Shown: one piece after another, positions 12,101-25,523 of the stretch
How the letters are laid out: every line of letters begins with the position of its first letter
Numbering within the stretch: the stretch's first letter is position 1
Source: Metaphire vulgaris
Lineage: Eukaryota > Annelida > Clitellata > Crassiclitellata > Megascolecidae
Direction of reading: 5' to 3'
Assembly: GCA_018105865.1 (NCBI GenBank)
Contig: CM030861.1
Span: forward strand, 7,952,384-8,016,383
DNA: 64,000 bases
The notes under the pieces: generated by a model
What the model saw: only the letters and a program-made list of their open reading frames with translations
The model's database searches: none
Told to the model about the DNA's origin: nothing
Program-made: the position numbers and the translations under genes

Positions 12101-15100
12101 GATTAAACACTGTCAGCATTATGCAGCGAACTTTATGGAAAGGGCTGAAATAGCCAGAATGGAAACTGAGAAACGAAGGGTAATCTCAAGACAGATGCAT
12201 GGTCCATTTTACACGAACCCCCTGCTGGTAGGAATTTGCTGCATTTTACGCAATTAGGAATGTCGTAGAGTCAGAGGAAATACGTGTTTCAATAGACCAG
12301 GAGTCAATGTTCATTTTTAGACAAGTAGGCCAGTGTTTAATCTAGGCCGTTTCCGGGGGAAAAATTGCCCTTCTCCCTCGGAAATTTCAAATTCCCCCCG
12401 GAAATTTTGGAATACTACATGGACTAACAGCGGTCCCTAGCAGAATTCCCCCCGGCTTTGTCGGTTCCCTCCGGCTTTTTCAGTCCCCCAGAGTCCAGGA
12501 GTCTAGATTAAACACTGAAGCAGGCTTAAGCATATTACATTTACAGGAAACAACAATTTCGCTTTATAAAGTTTACGGAACACTACAATCCGTAAAAATG
12601 TTACCGTTCCCTGTGTGATGTCATTTCCGCCTCTAAGCAGCAACACGCTCTGGTCAACTGCTAGGACAAATACACTGGAACCTCCGCTAGCCTTCACCTC
12701 CAATGTCACATTGTCACCTGGCTGAACTTTGTCCGAGTTAAATCCTAACGTAACCTAAAACGCATAATCATTCTCGGACTTTACTCACCAGATTCTAAAA
12801 ACTATTAATCAATCGTGTAACAATAATAGTTAATGTGCATGATAAAAAAACACTTTTCAACTTGACACCGCTCATAATGATTGAAATTTGATTTTAAGCA
12901 GTAAATAAGTACTTACTCATAAGTAAGCAAAGTAAAGTAAAATCTCGTGGATTTCTATAGCGCCTTGGAAAGCAGCACAACAGTAGCTGCTTATTCTTAG
13001 GCGCTCAGCCTCTCTTAAAATAGCTATGGGGAAGGTATATTATCAGCCAGGCAATAGTCAACATCCAAAGGGCAGTGAGGCTAGGTTGTTACAGCTATGG
13101 AGGATATGATATTAGAAAAAGGAAGGATTTAAGCTTAGACCTGAAGACTTGAGGAGATACAAAACAACCTGAAACTATTTTTTTGAATTAACTAGATTCA
13201 TGACTTATCGTCTTTACTGGAGATTACTTTGCGACTATTCGTAATTATCCGTCACTATAACGACAATGAAACCAGAACAGATGCTATTGCAGAGGGATTT
13301 TCCGTTAAAAATCATCGTGCTAATGTTCAAACATATAAAATAGGTACGGATATTAATTTACTTTCTGGAAAGAAAGTTTTCATTGAAGCCATTTGAATTT
13401 CGATATCATAATCATATGTCACAGGATATTGCAAGCCAATGGTGAATGGATTGCTTTAGTCCTGCGTGCTTTATTGCTAATGAGGAAGATTTGTTGATCA
13501 ATAGACTTTTGGTGCAATAATAAAATTGAAAGTACCATAAGAAAGCAGCCGTTCAAATATTTTGAACACGTGACCTTATAAGAGAGGACAGAGTGGAAGA
13601 TCTAGTACTGTAATAACAAGAAAAATAATGGGATAAAGAACAAGCGGAATACGGAGAATAAAATGCACAGACAGTTAGGAAAAACATGAATTAAAGACAA
13701 CATTGAACTGATAAGAACATCCATAAACAGAGCAGAGTGAGAATCCAAAGTTGCTGTCATAGCAATACATAACACACGAAAATAAAGTCCGAATACTCAA
13801 AGAAGTACAATGCAACCTTAAGTATGGCCGGAATGAAAGAAATGAACGAAGTAAATCTGAAGCAAGCGATAATCACCAGCAAAAATTGCTTCATCGCTTT
13901 GTTTTCCGTTACCATAGTAAACGAAAAATTGCTTCATCGCTTTGTTTTTCGTTACCATAGTAAACGAAAAATTGCTTCATCGCTTTGTTTTCCGTTACCA
14001 TAGTAAACGAAAAATTGTTTCATCGCTTTGTTTTCCGTTACCATAGTAAACGAAAAATTGCTTCATCGCTTTGTTTTTCGTTACCATAGTAAACGAAAAA
14101 TTGCTTCATCGCTTTGTTTTTCGTTACCATAGTAAACGAAAAATTGCTTCATCGCTTTGTTTTTCGTTACCATAGTAAACGAAAAATTGTTTCATCGCTT
14201 TGTTTTCCGTTACCATAGTAAACGAAAAACGAAACAGTCAAAGGACGATAGACTAGGCATCAAGTTGACAAAGCCGACAAACAGAGATAGAGAATAATAG
14301 TTAAATTATTATACACGAGAATAATAAAAACTTAACTAACATTGTATAGCATAACAACGAACAAGATATTAAAAAGAGAGCAGCAAAAGGATTACAGACA
14401 ATGGGAAGACTTAGACATATTTGGAATGCTAAAGAAATAAAGATCAACACAAAAATTCAAATATACAACACTATCATTGTTCCACAAATGCTTTATGGAT
14501 CAGAAACGTGGATATTAAAAAGAGCAGATGAAAACAGACTATTGGTGGCAGAAATGAGTTGTTTGAGAAAGATATTGGGAGTAAGTAAATTACAAAGAAT
14601 AAGAAATGAAGACATCAGGAAAAGACTGGGAATGAAAGAGACAATAATAGATAAAATCAGAAGAAAGAAGACTTAGATGGTATGGACATGTAAATAGAAT
14701 GAACAGTAACAGACTCCCATATAAAGCACTCTACACATACAAAGAAAAAAAAGAGGAAGAGGAAGACCCAGGAAAAGTGGATGGATAACATCAAAGAAGA
14801 CTTTTGAAAGATATCAAATGACAATAATAGATGGAATGAGATTAACAACGGAAAAAGATAAATGGAAAAGTTTTGTGTCTAGCTATTGCCGCTAATGAGC
14901 TGGCAGAAAGCAACTATGATGATGATGATGAACTAACATTGTTTGCAAAAGCTCCTTCAACGTTGACTTGAATCGAATCACTTATGACTTCGAACATTTG
15001 AGAATTTTTAGGATTTTGCGCTACGACCCATACAACGAGTCGCATGAGTGGAGCCAATTTCTGTGCCAGTCCTTTGTCAATCTTGATATTGAGCAGGTGC

Positions 15101-18100
15101 GTCTTGGTCTGAACATTAGAGATCGACTTTGTCAAGAGGATTCCAACTTTACTCGTCACCTGAAACATAGAAAGCTACACTCTTTGCAGTTCCAGGAGGC
15201 GTTCTGGAGGTTTTGCGATAACATGAAACCTATTGACTTCTGGAGCATAGCTATAGTACATGCATTGCTCATTTTATACACTGCCAGGGGCAGAAACGTT
15301 ATAAAGTGTCTTAAAATAACTAAATTCGTTGCATAACATGATTTTATGGACCTATAATAAAAGATAGATTTTATCATTACTTCTACATATTTGAATTTGC
15401 AATGCAAAAAAGCAGGAAATTACAATGATCTAAACGACTAGAATAGATACAAATCGTTTAGCTAGCCGAATAAGGATAACATCATGGGGTAGGATAGAAT
15501 TTGTTTACCATGTAGCCCAAAACATTGGAGGGATAATTGATACTCTGTCTCCGCCAACCAATTATTCGGGGGCCGTCCCCGCCGTCCCCCCGTGTTTTAC
15601 GCCCATGAATAAGCCTCTTTGAATCCATCCGTGACTGAATATGAGAGAATGCGTTGGGTAAAATATCAGGAGATGTGCTTCAAGCGAAGTTTTCAAAATA
15701 GATGGGAACTTGGGTATCATTAGCATAAAGATGGCAGACCTTGTTATGTTCTCATAGAGATGAACACTACCGAATGCGTAAATAGTTCTTCAGCAACTCT
15801 AGGCTAACTGATCCTCGATTTATCACTTATAGAATCATTTATCAGAGGTTCAATACGATCTCTTTGAAATAGATAAAAAAACAGCGTTCAACGTGAACTG
15901 CACAAGTTTCAGGATTCTGACAATGCTTCTACTTGCTGCTCTTAAATCACAAAATTCTGACACAGAGTTAATAAAGTCCAGGTCCTGCAATGCGAGGCAG
16001 CTGACAAAACGTGAAAGCATTATTACTCACACAGTAGAAGAGGTCTTTGATTACTGCAGTTGATCTGATTTCAAAAGGGACTACGTCTCCGGCCTGACAA
16101 AAAAACCAGAAATTGACTAACGATACACTATTACAAACATCGTGAAATTACAAAACTTACCATTGGCCATTGCAACCGCATTGCAACTAAATCACTATAT
16201 GCAACTACATTTTTGTTCCCGGATTTTAAGTCTTATATTCCAGCTGCATAAGTCTAAATCATCTTCTAAACTTGTTTAATTTATCATAGACAGAACCTTC
16301 CAAATCTTCTCGACAACAAGCACAATTTCAAAACATCGTTATCCTGACGGCAACAGGAAAGTTTTGATGGAACAGTAGTCCTTTTTCATTTACTTCAAAT
16401 TAGGAAACAGACTTAGTACACTGCAGAGACATAATTCGAGCAAACTATGTTACGCTATATCAATGTTCATAAACACTAATCGCTAAATTGGCGGACCTGA
16501 CGGCATTGGTAACATATAGGGTTGTAACTTTTCCGGAAAAGTAGAATGTCCGGAATTATTCCGGAAATTTTCGGAATAATGAAACCGGAAGTGCGCTCGC
16601 ATGTCCATAAAAACATTATATAGCGCTACAATCCTGACAGTAGTTAACAGATGCCCAACAAATTACTAGTAATAAATAGTAATATTGATAATAAAAAATA
16701 ATAATAGATAGTAGTAATATTAATAAATATTAATAAATATTAATAAACATTAATAATGTTAATAATAAATAATAATAATAAACTTTTTCGGAATTATTCC
16801 AGAAAAGTACCGCTTTTTCGAAAATTTCCGGAATAATTCCGGAAGAAATTTTCGGAAATTTCCGAGCTCACATCCCTAGTAACATAGCCTAATTGCAACC
16901 AGTAATCCAGAATGAAGAAGCATTAGAGACTCATAGCATCACCGTATGCAACGACTCCATCAAGTTTAGCTAAGCGAATGCACAATTTATCACGCAATTA
17001 CAAGTATTTTCGCAAAATAATAGGCCTACTGTAAATAGGCTTACCTTAAATAACGTAGGCCTATCTGTCTCTTTGAGAGACACGTGGATGGCTGTCGGGG
17101 TTTTGGATAGGAACGGACTAACGAGCTTATGGAGCTGTTACGTTCGCACCAGTTGATTCATCTTCGTAAAGAGCCTGTGTTAGATGACACACTATTATTA
17201 ATCAAGTCTATTTAATGTTATTTTAGATCTTTCTTATCAGAGACGCCTACAGAGCAAACCACGTTAAATGCCATCTTATGATGCGCAGTCCCGCCGAGAG
17301 AAATTCCGGGCCCCTGTGCAGATAAATATTTCTTGACGACCTTTTTTTTGCTTATCAACCTTTTCACGCCGCCCCCCCTTTTTTCCTCACCGGGCCCCTC
17401 TACTTTAGTGTTATTATCTATATTATTTTTAATTGTACGTATTCATCATGGGCCCGGGTACCCTCCAGACCGCCGGGCCCCTGTGCAGTTGTCCCCTCTG
17501 CCCCCCCTCTCGGCGGCTCTGATGATACGTGAAAACGTATTTACATATATATTATATATTAATTGCAAGACTTGCAACAACCGCCATTGCTTAACGTAAC
17601 TCCAAATATTTCTTGCTCTTCTATAAATAAAATGTCGTCAGCTACAGATATACAGTAGCCTACTGTATCTTAGTGCTGTGCTCTGAAATGAAATCTAGGA
17701 ACCCCGGGTTGTACAATTGCATTATTAAAAGAAAGTTGAATTTCTGTTATTTCTGTGAGACCAAGACTTGCAACAAACGCCATTGCTTAACCCCTTAACT
17801 GGGGATCCCGGATATATCCGTCCATTTTACATTGAGTTACAGTTAAATACACGGTTAAGGGGTTAAAGTAACTCCAAATTCAGAAAGAATGAATGCAAAC
17901 CTGTAAGTTGTATTCGCAACTGTCGTTGATGTTAAAGCTGAAAGTGATGAGCCCGGAAGCTGTCAGTTTAGCTTTTAACTCATTGCTCTTTTTTCTAGTA
18001 CACTCATCGTCGACAATACTCCATGTTGGGTCTACAGTAATTCTAACCTCTCGAAATTGCCCGTTTGGAAGCTGAATGTCTTTGAGCACTGGAATTTTCC

Positions 18101-20959
18101 CATCTTGCTGTTTCAGCACCAACTATAGAAAGTTTACAAGCAAAATATTGACAAATAAATTTTCTAGTGATACCGAAGAGGTTTTTATCGACAAAGGCAA
18201 TGAATAGCTGTGTGTATCGTCAGCGTAGAAATGGTAGTCAGTAGAGAAATATGAAAGAAGCAATACAAGGGGCATTGTACAGTGTTTATTCTAGGCCTGT
18301 TTTGGAGGATTTCCCCCAAGTTTGAAAATTCCCCCCTACAAAAAAATTCTATATGTTGCGTCAAGGTTTTTGGGCAGACAAACCATATCCCCCCAAACAT
18401 GTAAAACTCTCCCCAATGTCAAGGTGGCTAGAATAAACACTGGGCATTGTATATAAAGTGAAAAGGTGTGGGTCTATAGGCAGAGACCTGGGGAACATCG
18501 AAATCGATCTTAAAAGAAGTTGACTGAACACCGTTACAGTAAAAACAGTAGGGCTGCGATGTTGAAAGCAAGATTTGAACCACTCAAATGCAGTACCGGA
18601 TGTACCAAACCACGGAGAAGCATTACATGATCTACTCTGCTGCATCTATTGGCAGATCGTATTGTTGTTTGCTTGAACAGAATTTGCTAATAGTCTACGA
18701 CTTCATAGACAACTAAAATGCGATTTCACTAAAAAAAGATCGCATGTAGCCCATTGTTTGACTCAGAAGAACAAAATACTAATATTACAGTAGGAACAAT
18801 TTGCTTTACGAAATCACCCAACGCTTACAAAGCCGGTGTAAGTTAAACCACGCCTGTAGCTCTCGGGAGTAATATCAAGGAATTCGAGTACGTATTTCAG
18901 GCTGTTGCACGTGACTGTAGTGTTGGACGCTAGCACGATTCCAGTGACCGTTTCGTTCACATTAGCAGAGAAGAGCAATTTATTGAAATTGAGTCTAGTC
19001 CATGCCGGGACATCTCCTGGATTCATTCGTTTCCATTCTGCGGGCACCATGTGAGACAAATCTTCGGGAGTGATTTCAAACTGAGCCACGCCATCCTCCA
19101 GCTGTAAACAACACGAAACGACGGAATTAACAAGTCTCAAGCACAAATCGATGAAAAATGTCTAAAGTGGGCAGTGTTTATTCTAGGCCTGTTTGGGGGG
19201 GGGGGGAATTCCCCCAAAGTTTTAAAATTCCCCCATTCAAAATTTGTATATGTTGGCTTGGGGATGGAAATTTACAAATCTTGTCCCCCCCAATGTCAAA
19301 GTGGCTAGAATAAACTCTGAGTGGGATTAGATGCAAAGTGAAATTCCAGCAGGTGAAATAGTAATAATCGGTATATTAATCAATGGAAATTCTGTTTAGT
19401 CCTCCTCATAGACAAATATCATGACACTACTCCAAGACCACTTGTCTGCAACATCAGCAATACACTCACGCCATATTCTGACTCGCATAGTTTCAACTAA
19501 CCAATCTTCATTAGAAATATATTTCTGCAACGCCATTAACAAGACACAAACCTTGTGGTCATGCGAGTAGGCACTGGTCTATAATTATTTCTCTTATAGT
19601 CAAATAGCATAGAGCTAACCAGCTGCCAAGCAGTGGACGCTTTAACTACCCCTGCCTCGATAATTAACTCCAACATTTAACCCGAACGGGAGTTGTCCGC
19701 AAGAATTGCGAGTTCAATCGTCCAATCACATTTTAAAATCAAACATTGTCTGACTCCGATTGGTTATACTCACTTGCGCCGTCTTCACCAATGGAAATGG
19801 GATGACATCTTCTCTTAATAAAAATCTAACAACTTGGCCACTTAGTGTGACAGTCCCTTTGACTGCCTGGCGATATGTATATCTAAAAGCATACGCAAGA
19901 CGTTTTACAGATTAATCTTCACCCGCTGTCATCGGATGACAATTAATGACGCCAAAATCTTCAGCATTACTAAAACTAGTATTACCGACTCACAACGACA
20001 ATTGTTTGGGTTTTCCAATAGAATAATCGAGGAGTTAATCTGTCAAGAAATGAAGTTTTTTGGTATTGGCTTGTGACCAGAGGTGTAGCTGGTGTGGGGG
20101 AGGGTTACATATGTTCTCGAGCGCCGTGGAGGGGGCGCCAAAATCGGTTTTAAGGTTGCGAAATAAGCAAAAAAGAAGCATCAACATATAGTTGTGGCGA
20201 ACGTTTTGCTTGTCAGGGTTTCCGTGAAGATGTGGAGTGCGCCATCAGTATGTCTTGTCTCCGGGCGCCGGACACCCAAGCTACGCCTCTGATTGTCACC
20301 AGTGGCGGTTCCACCATGTTGATGACTGGGGATGAATCCCTCACCGGGGTTATAGGATGACCTTTTTTGCTTGTTAACCTATTTTTCGGTGAGTTTTTTA
20401 ATCTAGTGAAAAATACTGCGAATTACCTTCTTTTTTAGCTTGTCGACCTTCTTTGCAAGGTTTATTAACATTCAGTGGGCAAACAATGACCTTTTTCTCT
20501 CTTTTATTTTGTTTTTCTTCTTCACTTTGCATCCCTAACACCAACTTCCTATAAATTTTTTCCATCCCACCAAGAATTTCTGGAACCGCCACTGCTTGTG
20601 ACCAATGAGGAAATTAGGTTTTCAATTAGTTAACTTTGTTGAAGTTCTTCTACACTTTTTAAAGCACCAGTTCTAATAATGCAGAAAGCTTTATCGGAAG
20701 AGGTACACCTTCTGTTGTTACCTGGCGGTAACCGTGACGAATAACGACGGCTGATGTTTCGGTTTATTGACGAACAGCGTAAAATACTCCGGAGCAGTGA
20801 CGGTCACTTCGAATTTCGGAAGTACTGAACGTTAAAAGTTTGCAGCAATTTATTATTCCGTTAAAGTGCTCGCATAATAACTGATTTATAGTAAAGCGAT
20901 TCAATGCTTCGTTTGACACAGGACACATTCCTGCTAAACCATTTCAACTCAGGTATTGA

Positions 20960-21058
<99 letters not shown>

Positions 21059-24000
21059 GCGTTATTACTGTTAAAACATCCAATCTGTTGCGAAACTCTT
21101 TACCAAGCACTGGAAAGCTTATAATGTCGTACGACTCTAACCGTTAAACAGTAATTATTATTCGTCATACAACCTTATATTAAAATTAGTTTGCAAGAAA
21201 GTAAAATTTTCTGTGTGATCATTTACCATATTCGGAGACCTCGAATGTTTTACTGAAAGAGTCAGTCTAAAGATACAAGAAATATGCGTCAAATTCGCAG
21301 ACAGGCACAAAAACAAACTCAGATCTATCTGACAACGACAATAGGCAGTGTTCTGTAAGCGAGAATTGGTTCTAACGCCTAATGTTTATGACCACCCCAT
21401 TGCAGTGGCGGCTCCAAGATTTGGCAAGTGGGGGGACCGTTGGGGTGGCAACTTCTAATCATGGGGCCAATCATTTTTTGTTATGTATGTAGCATTAAGT
21501 ATAGGGTCCCAACAGGGGATCACTGGGGGGGCAGGCACTCAATAGGGGCACGGGCCCCCTCGGGCCCCTCTGTGGAGCCGCCACTGACAATAGGCAGTGT
21601 TCTGTAAGCGAGAATTGGTTCTAACGCCCTAATGTTAATGACTACCCCGTTGACGGTTAAAATGCTTTTGACGCACTATAGGCATGTGGCAGGACCGGTC
21701 CTAATCGTAGGCAAAGTAGGCTGCTGCCTTCGGCGGCACTTTTTCTTTTTTTTGGGGGGCGGCACTTTTGGACTAAAATATTTTTCCGTTAATAATTTTT
21801 TAGGAGTTTGCGAGAACGATTCTCATAATATTGTTCTGAACTTACTGTAGGCCTACTGTTAAATGTCTAAATTTGCGCTATAATTATAGTATATGACTAG
21901 TATGAATAGGCATGGACCTACAGAGGCAAATTTTACCATTTAATAGAGGCGACACTTATTTATTATTTGCAGTGTTTTATCCAGTGTTTTATTCATTAGA
22001 AATTTGAAGACACATTTATTTAATATTGGATACGAACTGTGTTAAGCGCTCCTGTTATAGGCTTAGCCTTGTCTACTGCGCTATATAAATTTTCAATAAA
22101 TAAATATATAATTCCAGACTTCGATCTGACTCTGCTGGAAGGGAAGAGACACAGTTCAAAGCAAAAATTTGCGTCGATGCTGGGACTTTGGGGAAGGATT
22201 TTTGTGGTTTTGGAGGGGAGGTTTCCCCTATCAGACCTGAATGAAACACCGATAAATAATAATTATGCATACTGCAGTTTTGACTTCAATAGTCCAGATG
22301 CCAAGTGGAGTTTGCCTTGACAAGGCCAATTCGCCACCGACAACCCCTGAAAATAAAACATTTCACGTTTTAACAATGCGTCGATTTCATAAAACATCAG
22401 CATAAGTCTCAAACCGTTCTCAATGTCAAAATCTTGTGTCTCCTAAAGGGGACATATCCTCCTTTGTTAGCTGAGTACTTGCTTGCATTTCTTATATAAA
22501 GAACTTGCAAATAAATTGATAATCGATAACAACAACGTGATTTTCAAGTGGTTTAGGAGTAGCTTAAGTGGAAACCACTATAATAACTCCAAACATTTGA
22601 TAACCCAGTTCTCTAAATAACGTTTAAGTCCATTTATTTAATTTAATGCTCCAACTATTGTTGCCTCTTCATCCAAACTCTTCAGATTTTCGACAACTTT
22701 CGCACAATACTGTATGTCCTGGTTATCTAAATCTCATAATTTTCTTGAAACATTTGCAATGGTGGTGCAGTAGAGACAAACCCACTCAGTTTGCTGTCGA
22801 ATCCATTAGGGCAGAATGTAATAATAATATTATACTAAAGCCCAGCTATTTTATTTTTAGTAAACATGATTTTATTGACTGCACAGTATCAATGTATTCT
22901 TCTACCGTTTTTGTCATGCTTTTGCAACCACTGAGAGATTCTGTTTCTTGCAGGATCCTGTTAATAAAATGATTTTTCAAGTTATTTAGACACAAAGAGA
23001 ATATATAGTCTAAAATTTTTTTGTTTTTAATGTAACAGTGGTGCGTTTCTAAACAGAAAAACCTGTGACATTTTACGGTATCAAAAACCGTCTAATTTGA
23101 AATAAGCTTACAATTAAAAAGACTTCCTTTAGTCCTATACAGTGTGGTATAGTCTAATAATCACCCATTAATGTCATTTATTTATTTAGATAATAACGTA
23201 ATCATCTGTCAGGTTACTGGTAGCAGTTCATTCATTTAATGTAATGTGGAATTTATATATCGCCTCTTCTATTTCTACGCAATAAATATTTTAATACAGA
23301 TGTTCATTTATTTAATAACAAATCATTTGGCAATTGGTGGCCGAGAGTTCCGGAGTAGAAGAAGAACAATAAAACCCATGATTCGATTTCCTTTAATAGA
23401 CTTACAAAACGTTTGAAAGAAAAATCAATGATTTACATAAATAACGATGTCCATCTTGTCCTTGCATGGTTTCATTGTTGGATAAATGGCCACAACGCGA
23501 AACAGAACTGGAAACAAAGAGAAAACTATTTTAGGAGAATAAAAATATCAAATGGAGATCTACATCTTTGAGCCCTGGTTCTTGAACTCTTCTGGAACAC
23601 CTTCGCAATCACCAGAAATCAGTAGCGGCTCCAGGATTTGGTAAGTGGGGGAGGGGGCGTTTGGGTGGCAACTTCTAAACATGGGGCCAACCATTTATTG
23701 AGAGGCATGTAGTAGTAAGTATAGGGTCTCAATAGGAGGCCACTGTGGGCATGCACTCAATAGGTGATTAGTTAAAGAGCGGTTAAAATTACAATACAAC
23801 TAGATGTATCGATTCCATCTACAGTCACCCATACATACCCAATAAACCATCAAGCTTTCTTATCGAGTTTGCATGAATCTCGCAACCGGTCCCAGCCTAA
23901 ATAGGCATACAACTCCCTTACTCCAGTGTCCATCACTGGCGGCTCCACAGGGGGTCCGGGGACCCCATGCCCCTATTATTGAGTGCCTGCCCCCCAGTGG

Positions 24001-25214
24001 CCCCCTTTTGAGACCCTATACTTAATACTACATACCTAACAACAAATGGTTGCCCCCATGATTAGAAGTTGCCACCCCAACGGCCTCCCACTTGCCAAAT
24101 CCTGGATCCGCCACTGATGTCCACTAAGATACTGTGATAACAATTTCAATGACAACTGCTACAGAGATGATAGAAAAATTGATACATGTAAAAATGCAAC
24201 TGTACCTGTTTGTCCAGGCTTGTACATCGCCTTGTCCGTTTGAACAAACAGTAGATTTGTCTTCTGGATAACGGTCACCATAGTTGAATTAGTGAAAATC
24301 AGTTCATTGTGTCTGCTTCCAGAAACCTTTACTAAATATTTTGATTCAAGTAGCTCTTTAGGAATCTGACAATAAGCAATCGAAAGCAAAAATAAATATA
24401 CACAGCCGGGACGTGCAACATTTACTCTATCAAAGCATCATTTGAAACTATATGCAGTTGTTCGTCGATATTATAAACACTTTGGCATTACTACAGCCAT
24501 TCGGTGTACTGCTAGAAATTAACTTGGTTATGGACACCTTATGAGTCTGTATAAATTATGCAGTATTAAAGGTAATTATTATTGTTAAAATAAGAAGTCA
24601 ATATGTATTGATGATAATAAGTCACAAACATTATGATATTTAACAGGAATGATTTTCTCCAAACAGCACTGAAACAACTGCTGTAGATTTTACAGTTTTA
24701 CTTAGACACGAAACTGAGGGATTTATGCTTGCTTACTTTGAAGGTCAGCATTTATTTCTTGCTTCATATTGACTATTTAAAATAAAATATCTGCAAATGT
24801 TACCTTTAATTTCATCAGTCTCGTTTCGGCTAAAAAGTAAAAAAAAAACCATTGGCCTCATAAAGTTATAAAGAGTGACGATTCATCGTTCAGTATTTAA
24901 CCAGTCATGGAACAGGTTTGTTATTCGACCTGGGTTTATTAACTATAAATGTTCGAGTTCTGGTCACTGCACATGTACTGTACGGACAAATTCCCAATAG
25001 TTTGAAATCTGAGAAACTCACGATTTTGGCCAACAACGACATTTCCCATTTCTGTCTTTGCAATGACCGATCCAGTGGAGTTGCTGATGACGGACAGTTG
25101 GAGAGTGACTGGACCTTTAGCTCTGTGCAGCGTAATGCTGGCACTCAAGTCCATTCCGGGTCGAATGGTTTGAGGCAAAAGACAAACGTAGGATCTGCAC
25201 AGCAAGGAATTTCA

Positions 25215-25252
<38 letters not shown>

Positions 25253-25367
25253 CATTATTATTATTAAGTCATTTGGCGTTTAAAATTGCAAAACCAAAGC
25301 GCAAATTACGATATCAATATAATAATAAAGAGGTTTTTAAATCAGTACGTTAATAATACAGTGTAAC

Positions 25368-25434
<67 letters not shown>

Positions 25435-25452
25435 TTGTGGTTCAGGAGGATC

Positions 25453-25523
<71 letters not shown>

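Noticed and set aside
13881..14224. Possible CRISPR-like array
   Set aside because: Direct 43-bp tandem copies without spacers; an ordinary minisatellite.
15540..15600. GC-rich block GGGGCCGTCCCCGCCGTCCCC as a promoter
   Set aside because: It is the remnant of a G/C-rich MITE inside an intron, with no gene start nearby.
18829..19101. Complement C3/C4/C5 identity for the genes
   Set aside because: No anaphylatoxin exon with its Cys pattern and no multi-Arg processing site between MG6 exons; motifs around the bait and thioester fit CD109 better.
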